From Methylophilaceae bacterium LSUCC0665 (lineage in GTDB: Bacteria; Pseudomonadota; Gammaproteobacteria; Burkholderiales; Methylophilaceae): a DNA stretch of 64,000 bases. A model generated the notes under the pieces. That model was not told the origin of the DNA, did not search any database, and worked only from the letters and a program-made list of their open reading frames with translations. Below, piece by piece: positions 47,135-55,648 of this stretch. The first letter of the stretch is position 1. Each line of letters begins with the position of its first letter. The translations under genes and the position numbers were made by a program. Location of the stretch: NCBI GenBank assembly GCA_024919215.1, contig CP103437.1, positions 1,178,001 through 1,242,000 of the forward strand, in the 5' to 3' direction.

Positions 47135-48658
47135 TTAACCGCCTAAAAAAAGACTGTATCCCGGGTTTTCTGATTCATCCCAATAAGGATAACCTAATTG
47201 ACTCAAAAACTTTTTAAAAGTTTGTTTTTGTCTGGTCGGGACTTGGATACCTACTAAAACTCTAGCCGTATCCGCTCCATGATTTCGGTAATGAAATAAA
47301 CTAATGTTCCAGCCTTTATTCAAATGACCCAAAAAATTCATCAATGCACCAGGTTGCTCAGGAAATTCAAAACGATAAATTAATTCATTTTTTGCCTGCG
47401 GTGCTCGACCACCCACCAGGTGCCTGAGGTGTAATTTCGCCATTTCATTAGCAGTTAAGTCAATGGCTTCTAATCCAGCGGCGCCTAAGGAATTAATAAT
47501 TTTTTTTACCTCAGAGGGGTCACTGATGCTGATGCCAGTAAAAATTTGCGCATTTTCCTTACCAGAAAACCGATAATTAAACTCCGTAATATTCCTTTTG
47601 CCAATCTTTTCACAAAAACTTTTAAACGCTCCAGGTTTTTCTGGAATAGTGACTGCAATAATGGCTTCCCTTTGCTCACCGATCTCTGCCCGTTCAGAGA
47701 CAAAACGAAGGCGATCAAAATTCATGTTCGCCCCTGAGGCGATACCAATCATATTTTCATTTGAGACCTTATTTTTGTCTATGTATTGTTTCATCCCGGC
47801 TAAAGCTAATGCACCAGCTGGCTCCAGAACAGTGCGTGTATCTTCAAACATATCTTTGATTGCTGCACAGATTGAATCGTTATCAACAACAATCATTTCA
47901 TCAACAAGTTGTTTACATAATGCAAAGTTATGTTCTCCCACTTGTTTCACAGCAGCACCCTCAGCAAACAAGGCCACTTGTTTCAAATTAATCCTCTTAT
48001 TCGCTTTTATTGATTTTGTCATTGCCTCAGCTCCCTTTGCTTCGACTCCAATGACCTTGATGTTCGGATCGACCGATTTAATATAAGCGGCAACACCAGA
48101 CACCAAACCACCTCCACCTACACAGCAAAAAATAGCATGAATTGGTTTATTAAATTGATCAAGAATTTCTTTGCCAATGGTACCTTGACCAGCAATGACA
48201 TCGAGATCATCATACGGATGCAAAAATGTTAATTTTTCTTTATCTGCTAATTCAAAGGCATGCGCCATGGCGGCAGCAAAGTTATCACCATGCAATACCA
48301 CCTCAACTCCATAACTTTTTACAGCTTCAATCTTAATTACGGGAGTAATTTCTGGCATGACAATAACAGCACGACACTTTATTTTTTTTGCACTTAACGC
48401 TACCCCTTGCGCATGATTTCCTGCAGATGCTGCAATGACGCCGTTACTGAGATTTTTCTTAGTTAATTTGGAAAACTTATTCATGGCCCCTCGAATTTTA
48501 AACGAGTGAATTAGTTGCTGATCTTCTCGTTTCACAAAAATATTATTATTAAATCGTTGAGAAAGCTGATCTAACTTTTGAAGAGGTGTTTTTTTAACCA
48601 CGTTGTAATTATTGACGCGATCAATGGATTTTTTTAACTGTTTTAGATCTATCTTCAT
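47135..48658 (-). CDS. ilvA: Threonine ammonia-lyase, biosynthetic
   Basis: PLP enzyme converting threonine to 2-oxobutyrate, the first step to isoleucine. The 507 residues have the PLP-Lys motif SFKIRGAMN, the glycine loop CVGGGGLVSG, and two C-terminal ACT-like regulatory domains (about 325-410 and 420-505), as in the feedback-inhibited biosynthetic form. It stands alone, divergent from rpiA. No leader-peptide attenuator is visible in the 100-bp upstream gap. Confidence 0.96.
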   Translation of the reverse strand: MKIDLKQLKKSIDRVNNYNVVKKTPLQKLDQLSQRFNNNIFVKREDQQLIHSFKIRGAMNKFSKLTKKNLSNGVIAASAGNHAQGVALSAKKIKCRAVIVMPEITPVIKIEAVKSYGVEVVLHGDNFAAAMAHAFELADKEKLTFLHPYDDLDVIAGQGTIGKEILDQFNKPIHAIFCCVGGGGLVSGVAAYIKSVDPNIKVIGVEAKGAEAMTKSIKANKRINLKQVALFAEGAAVKQVGEHNFALCKQLVDEMIVVDNDSICAAIKDMFEDTRTVLEPAGALALAGMKQYIDKNKVSNENMIGIASGANMNFDRLRFVSERAEIGEQREAIIAVTIPEKPGAFKSFCEKIGKRNITEFNYRFSGKENAQIFTGISISDPSEVKKIINSLGAAGLEAIDLTANEMAKLHLRHLVGGRAPQAKNELIYRFEFPEQPGALMNFLGHLNKGWNISLFHYRNHGADTARVLVGIQVPTRQKQTFKKFLSQLGYPYWDESENPGYSLFLGG

Positions 48659-48761
48659 ACTACTGTCATTTATCTTTAGTATTTTAGTTCATTCTACAGA
48701 GGTGTATCATTGTAATCAAAATTTTTAATATAATCTTTAAAGATACATTGAAGGGAAAATG

Positions 48762-49421
48762 ATGGCGTTTACGCAAGATGAATTAAAGCAACAAGTCGCA
48801 AAAGCAGCAGTAGAATATGTTGAATCTGGAATCATAGGTGTAGGAACTGGCTCAACCGCTAACTACTTTATCGATGAACTTGCTAAAGTAAAACACAAAA
48901 TTGATGGCGCAGTTGCCAGTAGTGAAGCCACAGCTAATAGATTAAAAGAACATGGCATTCAGGTCTTTGATTTAAATAGTGTTGATGGTATGGAGATTTA
49001 TGTGGATGGCGCAGATGAGATTACCGAACACATGCACATGTTAAAAGGTGGTGGTGGTGCACTAACAAGAGAGAAAATTGTTGCAGCAAATGCCAAAGAC
49101 TTTATTTGCATCTGTGATGAATCAAAATATGTGGATGTACTTGGCAAGTTTCCTCTACCTGTTGAAGTGCTCCCAATGGCAAGAAGCTTTGTTGCCAGAG
49201 AATTAACTAAACTTGGTGGTAACCCTGTGCTCAGAGATTTTACAACGGACAATGGCAATGTCATTCTTGATGTACATAATCTCGTGATTTCAGATCCGAT
49301 TGCAATGGAAGCAAAAATTAACCAGATTGTTGGAGTGGTCACCAATGGGCTGTTTGCGGCACGACCTGCAAATACACTGTTATTGGCAACCTCAGAGGGT
49401 GTCAAAACAATAACAAAATGA
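48762..49421 (+). CDS. rpiA: Ribose-5-phosphate isomerase A
   Basis: Interconverts ribose-5- and ribulose-5-phosphate; in a ribulose-monophosphate methylotroph this also feeds formaldehyde fixation. About 219 residues with [34 protein letters not shown] and [15 protein letters not shown]. Two consecutive ATGs occur; I prefer the second (48762) because it lies 6 bases from the AAGGG ribosome-binding site, the first only 3. It also supplies ribulose-5-phosphate, the substrate of KdsD encoded at 20.8 kb. Confidence 0.96.
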   Translation: MAFTQDELKQQVAKAAVEYVESGIIGVGTGSTANYFIDELAKVKHKIDGAVASSEATANRLKEHGIQVFDLNSVDGMEIYVDGADEITEHMHMLKGGGGALTREKIVAANAKDFICICDESKYVDVLGKFPLPVEVLPMARSFVARELTKLGGNPVLRDFTTDNGNVILDVHNLVISDPIAMEAKINQIVGVVTNGLFAARPANTLLLATSEGVKTITK

Positions 49422-49458
49422 TTTCATTGACCAACATAAAAAGTAATATGGGATTACT

Positions 49459-49524
49459 AAGACAAATTAATTATTAAATTATATTGTCTTTTAAAACAAA
49501 TTATTATATTATTTAAATTGTCTT
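49459..49524. repeat. Tandem imperfect palindromes upstream of phoU
   Basis: Two 32-base units, 34 bases apart, fill the rpiA-phoU gap. Unit 1 (49459-49490) runs AAGACAA to TTGTCTT, a perfect 7-base inverted repeat with a near-palindromic AT interior. Unit 2 (49493-49524) runs AAAACAA to TTGTCTT. The second ends 21 bases before the phoU start. They could be paired operators or leader hairpins. TTGTCTT vaguely recalls the PhoB half-site but the 34-base period does not fit a pho box. Confidence 0.6.
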
Positions 49525-49545
49525 ATATTTTATTAAGGAATTATT

Positions 49546-50247
49546 ATGGCAATACATTCATATTCCGCGTTTGATCAAGAGCTTGAAAAACTCCGTGCTC
49601 AAGTTATCGAGATGGGTGGTATTGTAGAAGAACAAATCAAGGACGCAATCTCAACCCTAAAAGATGCTGATTCTAAAAAGATCAACAGAGTCATAGCTCG
49701 AGACGAAGAAGTGAATCAACTACAAATGCTCATTGATGAATCTTGTGAGTTAGTTTTAGTGAAAAGAACTCCAGTATCATCTGACCTTCGTTTCGTTCTG
49801 TGTGTTCAGAAGATAACGACTGACCTTGAACGAATAGGTGATGAGGCAACAAAAATTGCTCGCGCTGCAAAGAGAATCTTTGAAAACGATCGAATGGCTA
49901 AACCTACATTGGCTGATATCAACTCACTTTATAAGCTTGTGTCGGCAATGCTTCATGATGCATTAGATTCTTTTGTCAGAATGGACCCTGAAACGCTGTT
50001 GGCATTAATCAAGAGAGATGAAACGGTTGATGAAAAGTATCAACTATGCATGAGGCATCAACTGACATTTATGCTTGAAGACCCAAGGAAAATTTCATCA
50101 GCTTTAGAAGTGATTTACATTGCCAAAGCTCTTGAAAGAATTGGAGATCATTCCGAAAACATTACGGAACACGTGGTCTATTCTGTCAAAGGTGCAGATG
50201 TTAGACATTCTTCGCCAAAAGAAATTAAAAAAGAGTTGAGGTCTTAG
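49546..50247 (+). CDS. phoU: Phosphate signalling protein PhoU
   Basis: Negative regulator of phosphate signalling that links the Pst transporter to PhoR/PhoB. The 233 residues comprise two PhoU helical repeats: LRAQVIEMGGIVEEQIKDAI and the metal-site stretch DLERIGDEATKIA in the first, ALERIGDHSENITEHVVY in the second. No pst or phoBR genes are adjacent, so it is a stand-alone copy here. The upstream gap has a tandem palindrome. A good ribosome-binding site (AAGGAA) precedes the ATG. Confidence 0.95.
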   Translation: MAIHSYSAFDQELEKLRAQVIEMGGIVEEQIKDAISTLKDADSKKINRVIARDEEVNQLQMLIDESCELVLVKRTPVSSDLRFVLCVQKITTDLERIGDEATKIARAAKRIFENDRMAKPTLADINSLYKLVSAMLHDALDSFVRMDPETLLALIKRDETVDEKYQLCMRHQLTFMLEDPRKISSALEVIYIAKALERIGDHSENITEHVVYSVKGADVRHSSPKEIKKELRS

Positions 50248-50260
50248 GTTTCTAAGGCCT
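50239..50260 (+). terminator. Possible bidirectional terminator between phoU and yggX
   Basis: A 9-pair stem (AGGTCTTAG, loop GTTT, CTAAGGCCT; one G-T pair) spans the phoU stop and abuts the convergent yggX stop. It is followed by TATTCTT on the plus strand, a weak U-tract. Confidence 0.45.
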
Positions 50261-50532
50261 TATTCTTGAGGAGGGATATACCCTTCAGCCTGATCCGCAC
50301 CTGAACCAAAAAAATAGTTTTCCGTTTGTTGGGTTAGGTATTTTCTTGCTTCAGGATCAATTAAACTTAAACGGTTTTCGTTTACCAACATGGTTTGGTG
50401 CTTTAGCCATTCTGCCCAAGCTTCTTTTGAAACATTTTCAAAAATTTTTTTCCCTAACTCACCTGGGTATGGAGCAAAATCAAGCCCCTCAGCTTCTTTT
50501 CCCAATTTAACGCAATTAACAAGTCTTGCCAT
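50260..50532 (-). CDS. yggX: Probable Fe(2+)-trafficking protein (YggX family)
   Basis: Small protein that protects iron-sulfur clusters from oxidative damage. I start it at ATG 50532 ([19 protein letters not shown]); an upstream ATG would add 14 residues not found in the family. The resulting 90 residues match E. coli YggX, including [30 protein letters not shown] and the C-terminal YIPPQ. It converges on phoU and diverges from dgkA. Confidence 0.95.
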   Translation of the reverse strand: MARLVNCVKLGKEAEGLDFAPYPGELGKKIFENVSKEAWAEWLKHQTMLVNENRLSLIDPEARKYLTQQTENYFFGSGADQAEGYIPPQE

Positions 50533-50586
50533 TTTTTTCTCACATTCATTTATAATGAGTGCAAATTTTATCAAGTGAGGGGTAAC

Positions 50587-50955
50587 ATGGAAAGTCCTTT
50601 TAAAGGAAAAACAGGAATAAAAAGGTTAATCAATGCGATTGGTTATTCATTTGCTGGATTTAAAGTGGCTTTCAAGAAAGAGGACGCCTTCAGACAAGAG
50701 GTTCTAATGACCCTGATCCTAATTCCTCTTGCCATTTATTTATCGAACAATGGCATTGAACTAGTGCTGCTCATTTTTTCTACGTTACTTGTCCCAATAG
50801 TTGAGCTATTAAATTCTGCCATCGAAGCGACTGTGGATCGAATCAGTCTAGAGAAACACAAACTCGCAAAGAGGGCGAAGGATATTGGCAGTGCTGCCGT
50901 TTTTCTAAGCCTAGTAAACCTCTCCGCGGTTTGGTTAATCATTATTTTCTATTAA
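50587..50955 (+). CDS. dgkA: Diacylglycerol kinase
   Basis: Small three-helix inner-membrane kinase recycling diacylglycerol from envelope synthesis. I choose ATG 50587, preceded by a strong GAGGGG ribosome-binding site; an upstream GTG would overlap that site. The 122 residues contain [14 protein letters not shown], and the family signature [16 protein letters not shown] with its catalytic Glu. It overlaps the convergent TonB receptor gene by 4 bases. Confidence 0.95.
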   Translation: MESPFKGKTGIKRLINAIGYSFAGFKVAFKKEDAFRQEVLMTLILIPLAIYLSNNGIELVLLIFSTLLVPIVELLNSAIEATVDRISLEKHKLAKRAKDIGSAAVFLSLVNLSAVWLIIIFY

Positions 50956-53042
50956 AACTCTCCCTGCAAACCAAATAGAACTGACCGGCCAGCCCTTAAA
51001 AACTTATCCTTCATAAAAGAAGAATGATCACGTATTTCTTGATCTAGTAAGTTATGCCCTTTCAGGAAGAGTTGTAAATTATATTCAACCGGTAATTGAT
51101 ATGACGCATAAGCAGTCACATTTGTGTAGGCGTCTGTCTTAAGCTCATGTGTCGCAATGTTATCTTGAGCAAACGCTCTTAAGATATCTAGCCTTGCATA
51201 AAAATTATTTTTCTCATAAGCAATCCCGGCGCCTAATCGCAGTGGAGAAATTCTTGGTAAATCATCACCGTTATCCTGTTCAGCGCGAACATAGTCGCCC
51301 TTGTAGGAAAAATCAAACTGATCATTAATTTGATAGTTACCATCGAATTCTAAGCCTTTAAAAGTAGCTCCGACAGAACGATATTGAAAGACGCTCATCC
51401 CTTCAGCCTCATCTTCCCCTTCGTGAAGATGATAGAGCTCGTTCCCCGTATTAAATATTCCAATGAATCGATTAAATTTTGTGTAATATGGGCCAACGCT
51501 AAAAGCATGTCCATTATTCTTCCACTTAATTTGAAAATCAATCGTATTCGATAGCTCGGTATTTAAATTTTCGTTTCCTTTATGTACCTGGGCCGTGGCA
51601 TGGTGTGCCCCGTAAGGAAATAATTCAAAAAATGCTGGGGCTCTTTCGGAATGCGCTACATTCGAATTTAGAGACCAGTTTTGGTTGATTTTATAAACAC
51701 CCCCGATGGCAGCATTGTTTGTTTGAAATGTTTTTTCGGTTTCCCCAAAGGACTGATCATCTTCAGAACCCCCAGAAGCTGCGCAATCAACAAGGTCAGT
51801 ATAAGAAATACTGCACCCACCATCCCCCGTAAAGCTATTCCTTTTTACATCGTGATTACCCCGCCTAAAGCCCAAGGTCAGTTTATGTTCATTGATTGGT
51901 AATTCCTCATACACATACACGGATTGTGAATCGGTATTGGCGTTTGGTAATAACACCCCATTGGGTTGTTTGAAAGATGAATTTTCAAAATGAAGACCCA
52001 CCACACCACTCATGCCAGCGATCGCATGATGGCCTAATTCCAGTGTTCCATCTAAACCTCGATTCTTGAATGTATTTTCAATTTCTCCTGGCTCATGATG
52101 TTCATCATGTTTATAGTCGGTATGAGCCATCTTAAACTTAAAATGGTTAAAGAATCCATCTAAATCATGAAATTCAGAATGCAGGTCCCATCGGTTTGTT
52201 TCCAAATCAAAAAATCCAGTTGCTGTTAGAGGATTGCCTGTCTCGCTTTCATGCTTGGCATAGGACATTCCCACATAGCCCTTTTCAAAAAAGTATGAAG
52301 CACCGACTGCCCCGCCATCTATATCAGATCCTGAATTCCTTAACTGTCCCTTTTTACCATACTGGTTGCGACTGATCTCGCTGTCAGATCGAGCTAATTT
52401 TCCAGAAACGGAATATCCGGGAATATTTAAATTACCGGTCTTTCTGGTATATGCATCCAGGTGAATAACAAAATTTCCAAAACCAACATCGCCGACCACC
52501 GCTGAGCTCCGTTCACTGTTTGCTCCCCCAAATCGGGTTACTGCTCGACCGGTTGCACCAGTAATTTTTTGCCTTGGTATTCGATGGTCTATCGCATTCA
52601 CCACCCCGCCAACGGTTCCTCCTCCATAAAGAACAGTCGCAGGGCCGCGAATAATATCAATTTGTTCTATCACCAGTGGATCAATTGCCACAGCATGATC
52701 AGAACTAAATGATGATACATCCAACGAATTTATCCCATTCTGCATGATACGAATTCGGTCTGCCGACATTCCTCGAATCACAGGTCTTCCTATGGTAGGT
52801 CCCCAATTTGAAAATGAAACACCAGGGGTTCCATCAAGCGTCTCTGCAAAACTATTGTTTCTCTTGATATCGAGTTCATGCCCATTCAAAACTGATATTG
52901 GCACAATAAACTCATCAGAACTGACGCCCAAAGGGTTTGCGGTAACTGGTGTGGTTGGCAAATCTATTTTTTGATCAGCATAAGCTTGTGCTTGTAGTGC
53001 TATTAATAAAGACAAACACAAAAATTTATATTTTTGTTGCAT
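50952..53042 (-). CDS. znuD: TonB-dependent outer-membrane receptor, ZnuD-like (probable zinc uptake)
   Basis: A 696-residue receptor: signal peptide ending LQAQAYA, plug domain (GRPVIRGMSADRIRIMQNGI; IRGPATVLYGGGTVGGVVNA) and a 22-strand barrel ending in an aromatic-type C-terminal strand (VLFGLQGEF). Loops are rich in metal-binding residues (HDEHHEPGE, LHEGEDEAEG, HHAIAG). Whole-length likeness is to the zinc receptor ZnuD by my reading (NDYRHDE-like, VFAQ-N-A-HE-T, HSSFMKD). A small His/Cys exported protein precedes it by 33 bases in the same operon. Substrate specificity (Zn versus another divalent metal) is inference. Confidence 0.82.
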   Translation of the reverse strand: MQQKYKFLCLSLLIALQAQAYADQKIDLPTTPVTANPLGVSSDEFIVPISVLNGHELDIKRNNSFAETLDGTPGVSFSNWGPTIGRPVIRGMSADRIRIMQNGINSLDVSSFSSDHAVAIDPLVIEQIDIIRGPATVLYGGGTVGGVVNAIDHRIPRQKITGATGRAVTRFGGANSERSSAVVGDVGFGNFVIHLDAYTRKTGNLNIPGYSVSGKLARSDSEISRNQYGKKGQLRNSGSDIDGGAVGASYFFEKGYVGMSYAKHESETGNPLTATGFFDLETNRWDLHSEFHDLDGFFNHFKFKMAHTDYKHDEHHEPGEIENTFKNRGLDGTLELGHHAIAGMSGVVGLHFENSSFKQPNGVLLPNANTDSQSVYVYEELPINEHKLTLGFRRGNHDVKRNSFTGDGGCSISYTDLVDCAASGGSEDDQSFGETEKTFQTNNAAIGGVYKINQNWSLNSNVAHSERAPAFFELFPYGAHHATAQVHKGNENLNTELSNTIDFQIKWKNNGHAFSVGPYYTKFNRFIGIFNTGNELYHLHEGEDEAEGMSVFQYRSVGATFKGLEFDGNYQINDQFDFSYKGDYVRAEQDNGDDLPRISPLRLGAGIAYEKNNFYARLDILRAFAQDNIATHELKTDAYTNVTAYASYQLPVEYNLQLFLKGHNLLDQEIRDHSSFMKDKFLRAGRSVLFGLQGEF

Positions 53043-53075
53043 TAGTTTTCTCCTAAAAAAATTGAAATAATTTAA

Positions 53076-53396
53076 TTAAGAGATAAGTGGTGGGCCCCTA
53101 ACGGAATTGATGCTATAGAAATGCGTAAAGGCAAATACCCTATAGCTATCATTTAAAGTTGAATTTAATTGTTTATTAAATTCTAATTGATCATTATAAA
53201 TATTCGCATAAGTAAGATTATTTAACACATGACAATGTTCACAATGGTTAAGCTCTTTGCTGTCCTCTTTTGACTCATCAGTACAGTGTGCAACATACAT
53301 AGCCTCTTGCAAATGCTCGATGTCATGTTGCAAGGATGTCCATTGCATAAATGCAAAAATAATCAGCGAAAAAATAGCAATTCTTCTTAAAACCAT
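53076..53396 (-). CDS. Small His/Cys-rich exported protein (DUF2946-like)
   Basis: A 106-residue protein with an N-terminal hydrophobic segment (IAIFSLIIFAFMQW), then a Cys/His-rich stretch (VAHCTDESKE; NHCEHCHVLNN) and a C-terminal RGPPLIS. Small exported proteins with these features and a terminal R-x-PP commonly precede metal TonB receptors in proteobacteria. It may bind the metal in the periplasm; no function is proven. A sigma-70-type promoter predicts a transcript starting at or next to its ATG, and no ribosome-binding site is visible, so a leaderless message is possible. Confidence 0.75.
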   Translation of the reverse strand: MVLRRIAIFSLIIFAFMQWTSLQHDIEHLQEAMYVAHCTDESKEDSKELNHCEHCHVLNNLTYANIYNDQLEFNKQLNSTLNDSYRVFAFTHFYSINSVRGPPLIS

Positions 53397-53402
53397 ACTT
53401 AT

Positions 53403-53430
53403 ATTGTAGTCTTTCTTATGATATAGTCAA
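53403..53430 (-). promoter_or_regulatory. Promoter of the ZnuD-like operon
   Basis: TTGACT (53425-53430) and TACAAT (53403-53408) are separated by 16 bases. The -35 overlaps a TATAGT (53423-53428) that could be the -10 for the divergent B12 riboswitch transcript. I see no clear Zur operator. Confidence 0.5.
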
Positions 53431-53434
53431 ATCT

Positions 53435-53584
53435 GATGGTGGCCTAGACATAGGCATAATCGGGAAATTGGTGAGAATCCAATACTGCCCCCGCAACGGT
53501 CAAAGAGTGTGGATATAACCATATGTCACTGAGATTTTCTTGGGAAGACGTTATATTTTGTCTCTTGAGTCCGGATACCGGCCA
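53435..53584 (+). promoter_or_regulatory. Cobalamin (B12) riboswitch
   Basis: Conserved elements occur in order: the GGTGGCC entry stem, CGGGAA, GGTGAGAATCC, CTGCCCCCGCAACGGT, CACTG, TGGGAAGACG and the B12 box GAGTCCGGATACCGGCC, which closes P1. The following btuB and btuM are cobalamin uptake genes, so high B12 should shut off expression. The promoter probably lies just upstream (TATAGT at 53423-53428). Confidence 0.95.
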
Positions 53585-53610
53585 ATCAATTATTATTTAT
53601 ACGGGTGTGT

Positions 53611-53665
53611 ATTAAGCTTCCTATCGACGCTTAATCATCATGATTTTAGCCTGGGAGGCTCATTG
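53611..53665 (+). promoter_or_regulatory. Riboswitch expression platform with Shine-Dalgarno hairpin
   Basis: Two perfect hairpins lie between the aptamer and the btuB start: ATTAAGC/GCTTAAT (53611-53635, 11-base loop) and AGCCT-GGG-AGGCT (53648-53660). The second holds the GGGAGG ribosome-binding site in loop and stem, right before the TTG start at 53663. This suggests control at translation. How the aptamer drives these stems is inference. Confidence 0.65.
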
Positions 53666-55648
53666 CGTTACTTTAAAATTATCTTCACTGTTGTCTTTTT
53701 CAGTTTACATTCTTCATTAATTTATTCAGAGGGTCTTAACACTGATGAAGTAATTGTTTATTCAAATAAATTTTATACCTCGGAAAGTAACTCCGCTCAT
53801 CATGTTGAGGTCTATGATCATCAGGAAATAATTAATTCAGGGACAAATAACTTATTTGATTTCTTATCAAACAAGTCATCACTCAATGTTTCATCCTACT
53901 CAGGAAACAAGGCTGCCCCATCGATTGATATGAGAGGTTATGGATTAGAGAATGGATATCAAAATATTGTGATTAATGTGGATGGATATCGAATTAATAA
54001 CATTGATATGGCACCAAGTTTTTTAGGAACCATTAACACCAATGATATTGATCGTATTGAAATTCTAAAAGGCAGCGGATCCGTAGTTCATGGGGATGGC
54101 TCTAACGCTGGATCAATAAATATTTATACCAAAAATCATAACAAAACTCGGATTTCATCAGCATTTGGCAATTATGGGCAAAAGAATCATTCCTTTAGCA
54201 CAGGGGAAACTATAGATAATTTTTCAATATCATTATCAACAAGTTACGAGAGTAATGACGGCTACAGTCAAAAAGATTCCAAAGGTAACAAAGACAAAAA
54301 TAAATCGACCAACCAAGCCATCAAATTAAGTTATCAACCAGACCAAAATTCTCAAATTAATTTTAAATATTCGAATACGGAATCAAATTCACTTTTTCCC
54401 TCCGCTCTTAGTAGATTTCAATTTCAGAGAGATCCCTCAAGGGCAGGTGTATCTTCATACAATGAGTTTGACTACAACGATGATATCTGGGGATTGGATT
54501 ATGTCACACATTTTTCAGATAATTTTTCAGTCAAAGTGTACCATCAGGGACAAAGAAAAAAATATGATGCCAGGGATTACGCAACCAACTTAAGAAAAAC
54601 AAGTGCCATTGTTAACGGACTTGAATTTGATTATTCCGGTAAAAGCTTTAACTTAACATCAGGAATGTCTTTAAGTGAACGAGAATTAAATGCCTATCGA
54701 AATTCAACTTCTCATGTCAATCAAGCAAACAAGCAAAATGAGGCAATCTATTTACAAGCCAAGCACCTAATAGATAAAAATAATAAATTGTCTATTACTT
54801 ATGGGGCGAGATCAGAGAGAGTAATCACCAAATTTAATAACATTAGTATTAATACCGACCAGTCAGACCGTCTATCCATGTTTGAAACTGGGTTAAATTA
54901 TATTGTGAATAATCAAGTTAACTTATTTTCTAATTTTTCCAAAAGCATGCAATCTCAAGATATTGACCGCATGCTTCCTTATAATTTTTTCACAGGAAAT
55001 TACGATACCCTCAATCCAAATATTAAACCAATGCAAAGCAGAACAATCAATATCGGTTTGAATTATATTGATCCGGTACAAAAGTTAAAAATCAGTACCT
55101 TTTACGCCGACCTGGATAATGAAATTGTTTATAACCCATCTACTTTTCAAAATGAAAATATCGACCGCACCAACAAATATGGTTATGAAGTCTTTTTCAT
55201 GCGCAAGCTCAATGACAGATTTAATCTTAAATTTAACTACAGCTATACCATTGCAAAAATTTTAAATGATACTGACAGCTCAACCTTTCCCAGTGGAAAG
55301 TTATTGCCAGGGGTGCCAAAAAATTCAATTAATTTAGCTATTCACTATGATTATGATAATTGGAATGCTGCCCTCAATCATATGTGGCGTGATCGTAGTT
55401 ACATTTTTGACGACTTTAACAACAATGCAAATATGATGTCTCCATCCTATGAATCGACCAATGCTTTTGTGAGATATAATTTAAGAAATGTTTTACAATT
55501 TAATAACCTGAATATTTTTGCATCAGTAAATAATATATTTGAGCAAAAAAATGGCATACGAACAGTTACAAACGGCTATGGATATGGAACAACATATCCG
55601 TATAATTTTAGAAGAACTTGGTTTATCGGAATGGAAGTTGAAATATGA
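53663..55648 (+). CDS. btuB: TonB-dependent cobalamin receptor BtuB
   Basis: Outer-membrane receptor importing vitamin B12. I start it at TTG 53663 because this follows the GGGAGG ribosome-binding site and opens with a signal peptide (RYFKIIFTVVFFSLHSSLIYS). The open frame extends 41 codons upstream into the riboswitch and is not protein there. The 661 residues have a TonB box-like TDEVIVYSNKF, plug motifs (PSIDMRGYGLENG; IDRIEILKGSGSVVHGDGS) and a beta-barrel ending RTWFIGMEVEI. B12 specificity rests on the upstream riboswitch and the BtuM-like partner, which overlaps its end by 4 bases. Confidence 0.88.
   Translation: MRYFKIIFTVVFFSLHSSLIYSEGLNTDEVIVYSNKFYTSESNSAHHVEVYDHQEIINSGTNNLFDFLSNKSSLNVSSYSGNKAAPSIDMRGYGLENGYQNIVINVDGYRINNIDMAPSFLGTINTNDIDRIEILKGSGSVVHGDGSNAGSINIYTKNHNKTRISSAFGNYGQKNHSFSTGETIDNFSISLSTSYESNDGYSQKDSKGNKDKNKSTNQAIKLSYQPDQNSQINFKYSNTESNSLFPSALSRFQFQRDPSRAGVSSYNEFDYNDDIWGLDYVTHFSDNFSVKVYHQGQRKKYDARDYATNLRKTSAIVNGLEFDYSGKSFNLTSGMSLSERELNAYRNSTSHVNQANKQNEAIYLQAKHLIDKNNKLSITYGARSERVITKFNNISINTDQSDRLSMFETGLNYIVNNQVNLFSNFSKSMQSQDIDRMLPYNFFTGNYDTLNPNIKPMQSRTINIGLNYIDPVQKLKISTFYADLDNEIVYNPSTFQNENIDRTNKYGYEVFFMRKLNDRFNLKFNYSYTIAKILNDTDSSTFPSGKLLPGVPKNSINLAIHYDYDNWNAALNHMWRDRSYIFDDFNNNANMMSPSYESTNAFVRYNLRNVLQFNNLNIFASVNNIFEQKNGIRTVTNGYGYGTTYPYNFRRTWFIGMEVEI

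Noticed and set aside
47598-48086. 162-codon open frame on the plus strand
   Set aside because: It is antisense to ilvA, whose PLP and ACT-domain motifs are unambiguous; no ribosome-binding site or family likeness was seen.
48659-48758. Attenuator or leader peptide before ilvA
   Set aside because: No run of Ile, Val, Leu or Thr codons and no paired terminator/antiterminator hairpins are visible in the gap shared with rpiA.
53540-53662. N-terminal extension of btuB beginning at 53540
   Set aside because: These codons lie within the cobalamin riboswitch and its expression platform. The signal peptide and ribosome-binding site support TTG 53663.
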